A stretch of DNA of 64,000 nucleotides from Arthrobacter sp. MA-N2 (GCF_000517125.1 NZ_KI912155.1:373707-437706); one strand, 5' to 3'. Positions 8,888 through 17,624 are shown, counted from the first letter of the stretch. Notes: generated by a model not told the origin, from the sequence alone. Translations and numbers: made by a program.

Positions 8888-8893
8888 TACTAT
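8888..8893 (+). promoter_or_regulatory. -10 box of the 8900 gene (leaderless start)
   Basis: TACTAT is followed by 6 nt and then GTG 8900. An ATG overlapping the box reads into a stop after three codons, so GTG is the only useful start. Confidence 0.45.
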
Positions 8894-8899
8894 GAACTG

Positions 8900-9142
8900 G
8901 TGAGTTTGCCCCGCCCCCAGGATTTCCTGCTCAATACCGTATCCGGAACACGGATAGTTGTCCGATACCGGGTGAACACTGGCTTTACCGACGCCCTCGG
9001 CTACCTGCTCTCCGTCACCGATGGTGCGTGTACCATCCGCACCCGCCGATCCGACGTCGAGATCCCGCTGGCGCTTGTGGTGGCGGCAAAGGAGGTCCCC
9101 CCTCCCCCGGCACGCCGAGGCCCCCGCACCACCCCACAGTAG
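8900..9142 (+). CDS. Small protein, SH3-like domain (tentative)
   Basis: 80 aa, divergent from fdxA. Residues 8-65 (FLLNTVSGTRIVVRYRV..) read as a compact all-beta domain ending in a Pro-rich tail (PPPPARRGP). It resembles, from memory, the N-terminal SH3-like domain attached to some actinobacterial GNAT acetyltransferases related to Rv0428c, but here no acetyltransferase domain follows. It may be a stand-alone domain or a truncated remnant; the repeat cluster begins just after its stop. Confidence 0.55.
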   Translation: MSLPRPQDFLLNTVSGTRIVVRYRVNTGFTDALGYLLSVTDGACTIRTRRSDVEIPLALVVAAKEVPPPPARRGPRTTPQ

Positions 9143-9156
9143 CCCCGCCCCCACCC

Positions 9157-9340
9157 ACGAGCATGCCCCCTTCTGCGCCCACCCGCCGGACATGCCCCCT
9201 GTTTGTCCCAACCGATGGGCATAATGCCAATATGCCCGTTCATAGCTCCGAGCAACGAGCATGTCCCTTGGTCGATGGAATCTGGGCGAGGAACATGTCC
9301 ATGCTTGACCGCGAGCGCGGCGCATGTCCCTTGGGGCGGT
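9157..9340. repeat. Dispersed short repeat cluster, left of the AbiEi-like gene
   Basis: Five copies of an (A/G)CATG(T/C)CC core occur at about 9161, 9190, 9259, 9293 and 9322. Two of them share the identical 13-mer GCATGTCCCTTGG (9259-9271 and 9322-9334). The cluster includes a palindrome GGGCATA-N7-TATGCCC (9217-9237). A related cluster lies on the other side of the next gene. Confidence 0.6.
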
Positions 9341-9373
9341 AGTGAGCATGAGCACGCTCCCGGGGGCTGACTA

Positions 9374-10183
9374 TCACGCTGCGCGGTCGAGAGTCCTGAG
9401 AGTTTCCCTGACCATGGCAACAAATTCTCGAGGCCGATGCTTCAACATGGAATAGCTCACCACCAAGGTCGGAACGCCGAGCTTGGTGGTGACATTCCAG
9501 CGACGACGATCCTCCTCGAAGCTCGGCTTGTCCATGTGGTAGCTTGCCCCGTCGGTCTCAATCCCCAGTCTTCCGTCCACCATCAAATCCAGATGCCCCA
9601 TGCCCGGAATGTTCACCTGCGACTCAACGTGAAAGCCTGCATTCCGCAGGTGATAGCGCGCGATACACTCAATAATCGACTGCGATTGTGGCACGATCCG
9701 CGACACGAGTCTCCGCTCGTGCGCATCATTTCGCCCGTCAAGCCTCCTCCTCAGGCCCGAGAGTGGCAGCCGGCCGAGGACCACCGCAGATTCGGCAATG
9801 ACGAGCCCATCCAGGTCCGGCAAGCAGCGCAAGGCCTGGACCACCGAATCCATCAGGGTGGGCGGCGCCGCGGACCGATGACACACGAAACCCGCATACT
9901 TTCGGCTATGCGGGACCGCGACGTGGGGACATCTGGGGCTATCCAGAACCCACAGCCCGGATAGTTCAGCGGCGGAGACACAAGCCGGTTCGGCGGGAAG
10001 GGCGCGAACGGCGCGCAAAACGGGATTGGCGTCCGGCACGGCGTAGACCCCACGGGCTACGCGAAGAATCCGGCCGCTTGCCAACGCTGATTTCAGCTGG
10101 AAGTGCGAGACCCCGGCCGCTGCGAAATGCTTGGCCCGCGCCACGCCGTCGTACTCTGAAATGACTCCGCTGATCTTCACCAT
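9374..10183 (-). CDS. AbiEi-like N-terminal domain plus DUF559-type nuclease-like domain
   Basis: 269 aa. Residues about 15-60 (HFAAAGVSHFQLKSALASGRILRVARGVYAV) match the winged-helix wHTH of type IV toxin-antitoxin AbiEi-like proteins. The C-terminal 110 residues (ESQVNIPGMGHLDLMVDGRLGIETDGASYH...EDRRRWNVTTKLGVPTLVVSY) resemble DUF559, a Vsr/PD-(D/E)xK-like endonuclease fold, with Asp in HLDLMVDG and Glu in IETDG as candidate metal ligands. Proteins of this shape are common in Arthrobacter and often lie in variable regions. No partner toxin (AbiEii-type nucleotidyltransferase) is adjacent. Function is unknown; defence or DNA processing is an inference. Confidence 0.75.
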   Translation of the reverse strand: MVKISGVISEYDGVARAKHFAAAGVSHFQLKSALASGRILRVARGVYAVPDANPVLRAVRALPAEPACVSAAELSGLWVLDSPRCPHVAVPHSRKYAGFVCHRSAAPPTLMDSVVQALRCLPDLDGLVIAESAVVLGRLPLSGLRRRLDGRNDAHERRLVSRIVPQSQSIIECIARYHLRNAGFHVESQVNIPGMGHLDLMVDGRLGIETDGASYHMDKPSFEEDRRRWNVTTKLGVPTLVVSYSMLKHRPREFVAMVRETLRTLDRAA

Positions 10184-10269
10184 GAACCCATCGTTCCGGC
10201 CCAGATCGGAGGCGCGGAAGAGTCAATATTCGCTATGTGGACAAACTCGTAGTCCAACCTTAGGGTCAA

Positions 10270-10383
10270 CCATTGGACATGCGCCTTCATATCCATCGGG
10301 CATGCGCCACGCCTGCATCAAGGAATGCGCATAAGAGCATTATGCTCATTGCTGCGAGCCAAGGCTGGGCATGTCCCAAGGGG
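10270..10383. repeat. Dispersed short repeat cluster, right of the AbiEi-like gene
   Basis: GACATGCGCC (10276), GGGCATGCGCC (10298) and GGGCATGTCCC (10367) repeat the core of the left cluster. A palindrome GAGCAT-T-ATGCTC (10335-10347) parallels the left palindrome and is followed by a similar GCT-CGAGC spacer, so the two clusters look homologous. Confidence 0.5.
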
Positions 10384-11736
10384 TCAGGCGCCAAGCAACC
10401 CGTCTGGTAGCCGGCGCATTCCCCAGAGCGGCGAGAACAACACCGGCGCAACGAAGATAACGCCTCCACCCAAGCCGATCCAAAATGTCGGGACGAGGCC
10501 GAGGTTTTCGGCGAGGATTCCGGAGACAAGTGCCGCGATCGGCATGACTCCCCACACCACAAAACGAATGGAGGCATTCATGCGACCTTGCAGCCCGGGA
10601 GGACACACACGCTGCCGCATGCTGAGCTGCATGATGTTGTATACGAGGACACCGAAGCCGAACCCAAAATCGGAGACAATGAGCATCAGAAGGGACATCC
10701 ATCGTTCGGGAGCCACCACGCTCAAGGGAACAAGCAAGAGGAATAGCGAGCTGATCATCGACGACACCGGAATTACGGTCCCCTCGCCGATCCAGGCCGC
10801 GAACCTGGGTGCGGCAACTGCCCCGATCAGTCCGCCAACTGACCCCAGCGCCATGATGAGGCCCATGCCCTCCGGACCGAGTTCCAATTCACGAAGCACC
10901 AGCACGGGCATCAAGGTAAAGGCGATCGTGGTGAAGAAGTTGACCCCGCCCGTGCAGGCCACAATCCTGCTGATCAACGGATGCCCGACCACGAAGACCA
11001 GACCTTCCTTGATTTCGCTTGCTAGCGGCTGTCGATCCTTGGCAGGCACGGGCCGTTCCGCATCGCGCGTTCTGAGCAGGAAAATGGCGGACAGCAGATA
11101 CCCCATCGCCTCGCCAATGAAGAGCACCGGTGCGGACACGACAGCGAGCAACGCACCACCCGCGGCGGGCCCCCCGATCCGCGCGATCTGGGAGGTGGCT
11201 TCCAGCTTGGAGTTAGCCTGCGGCACTTTCGCGGCGTGCACGAGTACAGGCACATAGCTTTGGTAGGCGACGTCGAAGAAGACCGTTGCGGTTCCGACGA
11301 CGGCGGCTACCGCGTACAAGTGCCAGATCTGCAGCATGCCCGTCCACCACAGGAGTGGTACCGCCGCCATCGCCGCCGTCCGGACCAGGTCTGCCACGAT
11401 CATGGTGCGACGCTTCAGCCATCGGTCCACCCAGGCTCCCGCAGGCAGGCCGATCAGGAGGAAAGCCGCCAGGCCGGCGGCGTTGAGCGCGCCAACCTCG
11501 AACTCGCTGGCGCCGAGCAGGGACACCGCAAGGACGGGAAACGCCAGTTGCCCCAGTTGCGCACCCAGCTGACTGATGGCCTGGCCCGACCAGAAGGTGG
11601 TGAAGTTTTTGTCCCGCCAGAGCGAGGCCCCTTGCCGGGAAGTACCGGAACGCCGGACGGTGTCAATTTGCTGGGCAGTGTCAGTTTGCTGGGCAGTGTC
11701 AGTTTGCTCACCATGGTCACTGGCCCCGGCATTCAC
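10384..11736 (-). CDS. MFS exporter, EntS/MFS_3-like
   Basis: About 450 aa with 12 predicted membrane segments after a polar N-tail. FWSGQAISQLGAQLGQLAFP opens TM1, and the cytoplasmic loop GAWVDRWLKRRTMI after TM2 is the MFS motif A. The family (MFS_3, enterobactin exporter-like) moves drugs or siderophores. The open frame reaches GTG 11775, but that start lies inside an operator. GTG 11736 is preferred because TTGACA-N17-GAAACT ends 6 nt before it. The N-tail contains a (QTDTAQ)-type tandem repeat. The gene is divergent from, and probably repressed by, the ArsR-type gene at 11800. Confidence 0.88.
   Translation of the reverse strand: MNAGASDHGEQTDTAQQTDTAQQIDTVRRSGTSRQGASLWRDKNFTTFWSGQAISQLGAQLGQLAFPVLAVSLLGASEFEVGALNAAGLAAFLLIGLPAGAWVDRWLKRRTMIVADLVRTAAMAAVPLLWWTGMLQIWHLYAVAAVVGTATVFFDVAYQSYVPVLVHAAKVPQANSKLEATSQIARIGGPAAGGALLAVVSAPVLFIGEAMGYLLSAIFLLRTRDAERPVPAKDRQPLASEIKEGLVFVVGHPLISRIVACTGGVNFFTTIAFTLMPVLVLRELELGPEGMGLIMALGSVGGLIGAVAAPRFAAWIGEGTVIPVSSMISSLFLLLVPLSVVAPERWMSLLMLIVSDFGFGFGVLVYNIMQLSMRQRVCPPGLQGRMNASIRFVVWGVMPIAALVSGILAENLGLVPTFWIGLGGGVIFVAPVLFSPLWGMRRLPDGLLGA
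11661..11708. repeat. 18-bp tandem repeat inside the MFS gene
   Basis: About 2.7 copies of an 18-bp unit (11661-11678, 11679-11696, 11697-11708), in frame, encode repeated QTDTAQ in the cytoplasmic N-tail of the exporter. Confidence 0.75.
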
Positions 11737-11752
11737 CCGCCTAGTTTCCTGC

Positions 11753-11776
11753 AGTGATTGGTATATGTCAATCACT
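11753..11776. promoter_or_regulatory. Palindromic operator between MFS exporter and ArsR-type regulator
   Basis: AGTGATTG (11753-11760) and CAATCACT (11769-11776) are perfect inverted arms around an 8-bp AT-rich core. The site covers TTGACA (11771 down to 11766), the -35 box of the exporter, and lies just upstream of the regulator's -10 box (11787), so one bound dimer could repress both genes. Confidence 0.65.
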
Positions 11777-11786
11777 CAGGGATGGC

Positions 11787-11792
11787 TACACT
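11787..11792 (+). promoter_or_regulatory. -10 box of the ArsR-type gene (leaderless start)
   Basis: TACACT is followed by 7 nt and then ATG 11800. This favours 11800 over upstream in-frame starts at 11758 and 11782. Confidence 0.5.
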
Positions 11793-11799
11793 GACCACC

Positions 11800-12306
11800 A
11801 TGACCGAACATGCGCGCGAGGACAATGACCTGATGGCCAAGGGCCGCGCATTGAGCTCCCCGCTTCGCCTGAGGATCCTGCGGCTGTGCCTCCACCACGG
11901 GCGCACCAACAAGGAGATCGCCGGACTACTGGGTATCAATCCGGCGTCGAGCCTGCACCATGTGCGGACCCTGGTCCGCACGGGATTTCTCATGCCACAG
12001 GAGGGCCGGAAGGGAAAGCGGGGCGCCAAGGAAGTCCCCTATATCGCCACGCGCACGTCGTGGAGCACCCCTGTGGACGATATTTCTCCCGTCCTGATCG
12101 AAACGTTCGTCCAGGAAACCCGCGGACTCGCACCCGAGGAGATCGATGTCTGGCGACTTGGCGTGAAATTCAACGCTGCACGCCAGCAGGAAATGATGGG
12201 CAAGCTGCGGGCGGTCGTCGAGGAGTACATGCGCCTCCCCGCTGACGACGACGGCGAGGCCACCTCGCTCTTGATCGCCCACCACCGGGATCCAAGCGCC
12301 GATTAG
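11800..12306 (+). CDS. ArsR-family winged-helix regulator
   Basis: 168 aa. Residues about 15-75 form a winged helix (SSPLRLRILRLCLHHGRTNKEIAGLLGINPASSLHHVRTLVRTGFL) of the ArsR/HTH_20 type, followed by a basic wing (EGRKGKRGAKEVPY) and an alpha-helical C-terminal domain. It has no obvious metal-binding Cys cluster, so a metal sensor role is unlikely; a small organic ligand or drug exported by the divergent MFS protein is more plausible (inference). The palindrome at 11753-11776 is the likely autoregulatory site. Confidence 0.85.
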   Translation: MTEHAREDNDLMAKGRALSSPLRLRILRLCLHHGRTNKEIAGLLGINPASSLHHVRTLVRTGFLMPQEGRKGKRGAKEVPYIATRTSWSTPVDDISPVLIETFVQETRGLAPEEIDVWRLGVKFNAARQQEMMGKLRAVVEEYMRLPADDDGEATSLLIAHHRDPSAD

Positions 12307-12309
12307 CTA

Positions 12310-12687
12310 TCAGCGCCGCCGGCGGCTGTACCGTCGGCACCACAAGAGCATCACGAGGGTTACGGCCGCGATCCCATATACCCACACATTTCCCGCAACA
12401 TCGGCGACGATCAATTGCTTACCGGTTCCGGTCACCGAGAGTGCGCCAACGGCCGCATAGCAGGCAATGCCGGCCACCGCCGTCGGGAGCAAAGACCTGG
12501 ACCACGCGGCGAGCAGGAGTTCCAGCGAGGCGAGCAACAGCAGTGCCGCTGCGGCACCCCAATAAACGTCGACGCCGGCAAGGAGTAGCGCCTGCCGGTG
12601 CAGCGCAGTGCCCGCCAAGGCAGCAAAAAGAGCCACCGGAACAGCAACGGCAATGCCGCGTGCTGTTCCGGTGGCTCTTCTATTCAA
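12310..12687 (-). CDS. Small four-helix membrane protein
   Basis: Up to 125 aa with four predicted membrane helices (about residues 11-28, 44-60, 64-85 and 101-117) and a basic tail (RRYSRRRR). It is reminiscent of small actinobacterial membrane proteins of the DUF6113 kind (recollection, not verified). The open frame starts at TTG 12687, but the first 20 codons coincide with the typA terminator hairpin, so the true start is uncertain; GTG or TTG codons just inside TM1 are alternatives. It is convergent with the ArsR-type gene, 3 bp between stops. Confidence 0.55.
   Translation of the reverse strand: MNRRATGTARGIAVAVPVALFAALAGTALHRQALLLAGVDVYWGAAAALLLLASLELLLAAWSRSLLPTAVAGIACYAAVGALSVTGTGKQLIVADVAGNVWVYGIAAVTLVMLLWCRRYSRRRR
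12624..12678 (-). terminator. Rho-independent terminator after typA
   Basis: A perfect 18-bp stem (12629-12646 and 12661-12678) with a 14-nt loop is followed, on the minus strand, by TTTTT. It lies about 50 bp after the typA stop and overlaps the beginning of the next open frame. Confidence 0.85.
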
Positions 12688-12729
12688 CGTGTAGTCCGTT
12701 CATTGCGTCAGTCTGCAATTAGCGCAGGG

Positions 12730-14658
12730 TCAGACTTTGGCGCGGGCACGGGTAGCCTTGGCGCGCTCGTTGGAGTCCAGGATCAGCTTGCGGATCCGGA
12801 TGGACTCCGGGGTCACCTCAACGCACTCGTCCTCGCGGGCGAACTCGAGGGACTCTTCGAGGGTCAGGTCGCGCGGGGGCGTCAAGTTCTCGAAGGTGTC
12901 GGAGGAAGCGGCACGCATGTTGGTGAGCTTCTTTTCCTTGGTGATGTTGACGTCCATGTCGTCCGCGCGGGAGTTCTCGCCCACGATCATGCCTTCGTAG
13001 ACCTCGGACGTGGGCTTCACGAAGAAGGAGCCGCGTTCCTGCAGGTTGATCATTGCGAAGGGCGTAACCACACCGGCGCGGTCGGCAACCATCGAACCGT
13101 TGGTGCGGTATTCGATCGGGCCGGCCCACGGCTCGTAACCCTCGGAGATCGAGGAAGCGATGCCGGCGCCACGGGTGTCCGTGAGGAACTTGGTGCGGAA
13201 GCCGATGAGGCCACGGGCGGGAACGATGAATTCCATCCGGCACCAGCCGGTACCGTGGTTGGCCATGTTGGTCATGCGGCCCTTGCGGGCGGCCATGAGC
13301 TGCGTGACGGCGCCGAGGTACTCTTCGGGGACGTCGATGGTCATGTGCTCCATCGGCTCGTGGATCTTGCCGTCGATGGTCCGGGTGACAACCTGCGGCT
13401 TGCCGACAGTCAGTTCGAAGCCTTCGCGACGCATCTGCTCCACGAGGATGGCCAGCGCAAGTTCACCACGGCCCTGGACTTCCCAAGCGTCCGGACGCTC
13501 GGTGGGCAGAACCTTGATGGAGACGTTACCGATCAGTTCCTTGTCGAGGCGGTCCTTCACTTGGCGGGCCGTGACCTTGGCACCCTTGACTTTGCCGGCC
13601 AGCGGAGAGGTGTTGATACCGATGGTCATGGAGATTGCGGGATCATCCACCGTGATGAGCGGCAGCGGCTGCGGGTTCTCGGCGTCGGTCAGGGTTTCGC
13701 CAATGGTGATTTCCTCGATACCGGCGACAGCCACGATCTCGCCGGGCCCGGCAGACTCGGTTGGAACGCGGTCCAGGGCCTTGGTGGCCAGGAGCTCGGT
13801 GATCTTGACGTTCTTGAGTTCGCCGTTGGCGCGTGCCCAAGCAACGGTCTGCCCCTTGCGAAGGGTTCCGTTGTAGATGCGCAACAGGGCTAGGCGGCCA
13901 AGGAACGGGGAAGCGTCCAAGTTGGTGACGTGCGCCTGGAGGACGCCCTCGGGGTTATATGTCGGGGCCGGAATGTGCTCGATGATCGTCTTGAAGAGAG
14001 GTTCGAGGTCTCCGTTCTCCGGTGCCGAGCCATCGGCCGGCTGCTCCAAGGAAGCGCGGCCAACCTTGGCTGCGGCGTAGACCACGGGAACTTCCAGGAT
14101 CTTGTCCAGATCCAGGTCCGGAACTTCGTCCGCAAGGTCCGAGGCCAGACCGAGGAGCAGGTCCATCGACTCGTGGACCACTTCATCGATGCGTGCGTCA
14201 GGGCGGTCGGTCTTGTTGACCAGCAGGATGACGGGCAGGTGGGCGGCGAGAGCCTTGCGGAGCACAAAGCGGGTCTGCGGCAGCGGGCCTTCGGAAGCGT
14301 CAACCAGGAGGACAACGCCGTCGACCATGGACAGGCCGCGTTCTACCTCGCCACCGAAGTCGGCGTGGCCGGGGGTGTCGATCACGTTGATGGTGATGGT
14401 CTCGCCGTTGGACGACGGGCCGTTGTAGGCAACCGTGGTGTTCTTGGCGAGGATCGTGATGCCCTTTTCGCGCTCCAGGTCACCGGAGTCCATGACACGG
14501 TCTTCAAGGTGGTTGTGCTCGGCGAAGGAGTTGGTCTGCTTGAGCATGGCGTCGACCAGTGTGGTCTTGCCGTGGTCAACGTGGGCCACAATCGCGACGT
14601 TGCGCAGATCACTGCGCGATGCAGTGGCCGCGGCGGTGTTGGTGGTGGTTTCAGACAT
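12730..14658 (-). CDS. typA: Ribosome-associated translational GTPase TypA/BipA
   Basis: 642-aa GTPase that binds the ribosome and helps 50S assembly and growth under stress. G1 AHVDHGKTT (about residues 25-33), G3 [14 protein letters not shown] and G4 NKTDRPDA are intact, followed by the EF-G-like domains II, III and V and the TypA-specific C-terminal region ([18 protein letters not shown]). Length is normal. The ATG is preceded by about 200 bp of leader DNA; I could not assign its promoter. It ends at a strong terminator. Confidence 0.97.
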   Translation of the reverse strand: MSETTTNTAAATASRSDLRNVAIVAHVDHGKTTLVDAMLKQTNSFAEHNHLEDRVMDSGDLEREKGITILAKNTTVAYNGPSSNGETITINVIDTPGHADFGGEVERGLSMVDGVVLLVDASEGPLPQTRFVLRKALAAHLPVILLVNKTDRPDARIDEVVHESMDLLLGLASDLADEVPDLDLDKILEVPVVYAAAKVGRASLEQPADGSAPENGDLEPLFKTIIEHIPAPTYNPEGVLQAHVTNLDASPFLGRLALLRIYNGTLRKGQTVAWARANGELKNVKITELLATKALDRVPTESAGPGEIVAVAGIEEITIGETLTDAENPQPLPLITVDDPAISMTIGINTSPLAGKVKGAKVTARQVKDRLDKELIGNVSIKVLPTERPDAWEVQGRGELALAILVEQMRREGFELTVGKPQVVTRTIDGKIHEPMEHMTIDVPEEYLGAVTQLMAARKGRMTNMANHGTGWCRMEFIVPARGLIGFRTKFLTDTRGAGIASSISEGYEPWAGPIEYRTNGSMVADRAGVVTPFAMINLQERGSFFVKPTSEVYEGMIVGENSRADDMDVNITKEKKLTNMRAASSDTFENLTPPRDLTLEESLEFAREDECVEVTPESIRIRKLILDSNERAKATRARAKV

Positions 14659-14857
14659 GCGTAATGGCTCGATTCAGTGGTGAAGTCAGCTGTTGTATCG
14701 CGACATTTCCAACCGGAACGCACGACGGATTAGCCCCTTTGACACAGGGCACCTTCCTAGAGTCTAAACGCTGTGGTATTTATTGGCCTAAAAATGACCC
14801 CCAAGCAACCGAATTGTGCCCTTCATCACAACCACGAGGTGTCTTCGAAGAACAGCA

Positions 14858-14900
14858 AAGAGCCGGTGCCACTTCCCAGAGAGAAGTTGCACCGGCTCTT
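14858..14900 (-). terminator. Terminator of the first oligopeptide ABC operon
   Basis: A 12-bp perfect outer stem (14858-14869 and 14889-14900) plus a 5-bp inner stem (71-75 with 83-87) lies 43 bp after the stop of the ATPase gene. Nothing else is evident between 14659 and 14942 except the typA leader. Confidence 0.8.
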
Positions 14901-14942
14901 CAGCTTGCCCAATCAGCGCTGGACAAGGGTTGCCCCAACAGC

Positions 14943-16655
14943 TCAGGCCACCACCGGCGGAAGCATCAGGCTCGCTCCTGGAATAGCGTGAAGCAGGGCC
15001 TTGGTGTAGTCCTGTTGCGGCGAATCGAAGACGTCGTCGGTGCTGCCGGTTTCCACGAGTTTGCCCTTCTGCATCACGCAGACATGGTCGGCGATCTGCC
15101 GCACAACGGCGAGGTCGTGCGTGATGAACAGATACGTCAGTCCAAGATTGGACTGCAGCTCGGCCAGCAAGTTCAGCACCTGGGCCTGCACCAAGACATC
15201 CAGGGCGGAGACCGCCTCGTCGCAGATGATCACTTCAGGGTCAAGTGCCAAGGCCCGGGCAATCGCGACGCGTTGCCGCTGTCCGCCCGAGAGCTCGTTC
15301 GGGTATCGCTGCATGGTGGACTGCGGCAAAGCGACCTGGTCCAGAAGTTCCCGGACCTTCTTCTCGCGGCTGGCCTTGTCACCAATCTTGTGGGTCCGGA
15401 GCGGTTCCTCGATGGTCCTGAAGATGTTGTACATCGGGTCGAGGGAGCCGTACGGGTCCTGGAAGATCGGCTGGACCCGGCGCCGGAACTTGAAGATCTC
15501 CCTGCTGTTCAAGGTGGAGGTGTCCACGCCGTCGAACACGATCCGCCCCGACGTCGGTGCCAGCAGGTTGAGGACCATCTGGGCCACTGTGGACTTGCCG
15601 GAGCCCGACTCCCCCACGATCGCCGTCGTCGTTCCCCGCGTGACGTTGAACGAGACGTTGTCCACCGCGGTGAAGTCCGTTGCCTTGCCCATGCCGGAGC
15701 GCAGCTTGAAGACCTTGCTGAGGTTCTCGACCTTCAGGACGTCTTCCGGCAACGCCTTTTCGACTACAGCCCCGGTGGGCGCCAGGAGTTCTTCCGTCTG
15801 GATGCCTTCGGCCTTGGCGGCCTGGATCCTCCGGGAAGCGAGGGAAGGCGCCGATGCCACCAGCCGCTGGGTGTAGGGGTGTTGCGGGTTGCGGAGCAAT
15901 TCGAGCGAAGGACCGGCCTCCACTACGTTGCCCCGGTACATGACCACCACTTTGTCCGCGCGCTCGGCAGCCAGGCCGAGATCGTGCGTGATGAGGAGGA
16001 CCGCCGTGCCGAGCTCCGCCGTCATGGTCTCGAGGTGGTCCAGGATCTGCCGCTGCACCGTGACGTCGAGGGCCGAGGTCGGCTCATCGGCAATCAGGAG
16101 GCGCGGCTGGCAGGACAGTCCGATCGCGATCAGGGCGCGCTGGCGCATGCCGCCGGAGAATTCGTGCGGGTACTGCTTGGCGCGCCGCGCAGAGTCCGGC
16201 AAGCCGGCTTCCCCCAGGACGCGGGCGACGTCGGCGGGACCGTTCGGCTTGCCGTTGGCGCGCAGGGTCTCGCGGACCTGGTAGCCGATCTTCCAGACCG
16301 GGTTGAGGTTGGACATCGGGTCCTGCGGGACCATGCCGATCGTGTTGCCGCGCAGCTCGATCATGCGCCGTTCCGTCGCGTGGGAGATATCCTCACCGTC
16401 GAGTAGGATCTGGCCGCCGGAAACCCGGCCGTTCTCCGGCAGGAGCCCGATCGCGGCGAGCGCCGTCGTGGACTTTCCCGAACCGGACTCCCCCACAATG
16501 GCAACTGTCTCGCCGGGCATGATGGTCAGGTGGGCGTTCTTGACGGCTTGGAATTCGCCGCTCGCCGTCTGGAAGGAAATGGCGAGATCCCTGATTTCCA
16601 GGAGTGGGCGCTCTTCCGTCTCAGCCTCGCCGATAGTGACGTTGGACGTTGTCAT
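14943..16655 (-). CDS. Dipeptide/oligopeptide ABC importer, fused dual ATPase (DppD-DppF)
   Basis: 570 aa with two complete ABC ATPase halves in one chain, equivalent to separate DppD and DppF. Each half has Walker A GESGSGKST, a signature (EFSGGMRQR in the first half, LSGGQRQR in the second), Walker B (LLIADEPTSALD and VIICDEAVSALD) and the OppD/F-type C-terminal segment (NPQHPYTQRLV in the first). ATG 16655 follows GGAGG at a proper distance; the upstream ATG at 16670 overlaps the permease stop and lacks a site. Last gene of the operon 20370-14943, it powers import from the cytoplasmic side. Confidence 0.94.
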   Translation of the reverse strand: MTTSNVTIGEAETEERPLLEIRDLAISFQTASGEFQAVKNAHLTIMPGETVAIVGESGSGKSTTALAAIGLLPENGRVSGGQILLDGEDISHATERRMIELRGNTIGMVPQDPMSNLNPVWKIGYQVRETLRANGKPNGPADVARVLGEAGLPDSARRAKQYPHEFSGGMRQRALIAIGLSCQPRLLIADEPTSALDVTVQRQILDHLETMTAELGTAVLLITHDLGLAAERADKVVVMYRGNVVEAGPSLELLRNPQHPYTQRLVASAPSLASRRIQAAKAEGIQTEELLAPTGAVVEKALPEDVLKVENLSKVFKLRSGMGKATDFTAVDNVSFNVTRGTTTAIVGESGSGKSTVAQMVLNLLAPTSGRIVFDGVDTSTLNSREIFKFRRRVQPIFQDPYGSLDPMYNIFRTIEEPLRTHKIGDKASREKKVRELLDQVALPQSTMQRYPNELSGGQRQRVAIARALALDPEVIICDEAVSALDVLVQAQVLNLLAELQSNLGLTYLFITHDLAVVRQIADHVCVMQKGKLVETGSTDDVFDSPQQDYTKALLHAIPGASLMLPPVVA

Positions 16656-16666
16656 GATTGCCTCCT

Positions 16667-17617
16667 TCATCGCTTGCGGCTCTTGGGGTCAAGGGCGTCA
16701 CGCAGCGCGTCACCAAGCATGATGAAGCTCAGGACCGTGATGGACAGTGCGGTTGCGGGGAACATCAGCACTTCGGGGTTGGTGCGCAGCGTGTCCTTTG
16801 CCGCGGAAATGTCGTTACCCCAGGACATGATGCTTCCGGGCAGGCCGATGCCAAGGAAGGACAGCGTTGCCTCGGTCACAATAAAGACGCCAAGCTCCAT
16901 GGTGGCAAGGACGATGATCGGCGCGAGCGCGTTGGGAACCACGTGCCGGACCAGGGTACCGATCTTGGAGACACCCAGCGAGCGGGCGGCGGTCACGAAA
17001 TCGGCGTTGCGGACCTCGATCACGGCGCCACGGGTGATACGGGCCATTTGCGGCCAGCCGAGCATCACAATGACCATGACCACCGTGAAGACGCTCTTGT
17101 TCTCACGGAAGAAGGGCAACTGGGTAACCACCAGCGCACCGAGGACCAAGGGCAAGGCGAAGAAGATGTCACCAATGCGGGCAATGACGGTGTCGACCCA
17201 GCCGCCGAAGAATCCTGCCAACGCGCCCAGGGTTACCCCGATGATCAGGACGAAGATAACGGAGACGACGCCGACGGTCAAGGATGCCTGTGTGCCGTGG
17301 ATGACGCGGGAGTAGATGTCGCAGCCCTGGAACGTGAATCCCAGGGGATGGCCGGCGGAGGGTCCTGCCAGGGAGTCGCTCAGCTGGCAGTTGTCGTTCG
17401 GAGCTGTCTGGGTGAACAAGCCCGGGAAGAACGCGACGACGAGGAGCAGCAGGATCATGAGCGCCGAGATGATGAAGAGCGGCCGACGGCGGAGCTTCCG
17501 CCAGGCGTCCGCCCACAGGCTCAGGGGTGCTGCGTCGACCTTGAGGGAATCGGTCGCCAGCAGCGGTGTCTCGTCGACAGGGGCAACATAGTGCTCGATC
17601 TGATGGTTACTTTTCAT
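16667..17617 (-). CDS. Peptide ABC importer permease, DppC type
   Basis: 316 aa with an N-terminal cytoplasmic tail, then about six membrane helices. The OppC-type N-terminal domain (KLRRRPLFIISALMILLLLVV) is followed by the extracytoplasmic loop HPLGFTFQGCDIYSRVIHG (the HPLGTD-like motif of the family) and the EAA loop EVRNADFVTAARSLGVSKIG that docks the ATPase. ATG 17617 starts 7 nt after the DppB stop. The gene ends in TGA at 16667-16669, just upstream of the GGAGG that starts the ATPase gene. Confidence 0.92.
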   Translation of the reverse strand: MKSNHQIEHYVAPVDETPLLATDSLKVDAAPLSLWADAWRKLRRRPLFIISALMILLLLVVAFFPGLFTQTAPNDNCQLSDSLAGPSAGHPLGFTFQGCDIYSRVIHGTQASLTVGVVSVIFVLIIGVTLGALAGFFGGWVDTVIARIGDIFFALPLVLGALVVTQLPFFRENKSVFTVVMVIVMLGWPQMARITRGAVIEVRNADFVTAARSLGVSKIGTLVRHVVPNALAPIIVLATMELGVFIVTEATLSFLGIGLPGSIMSWGNDISAAKDTLRTNPEVLMFPATALSITVLSFIMLGDALRDALDPKSRKR

Positions 17618-17624
17618 AACGGAT

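Noticed and set aside
12598-13893. Long plus-strand open frame of about 430 codons over typA
   Set aside because: It is the antisense shadow of typA; the amino-acid pattern is low-complexity and has no fold signature, while typA on the other strand is complete.
14559-16406. Plus-strand open frame of about 600 codons over the ABC ATPase gene
   Set aside because: Antisense to an ATPase with intact Walker motifs; similar shadows occur opposite many GC-rich genes here (10325-11257, 56334-58277, 62225-63772).
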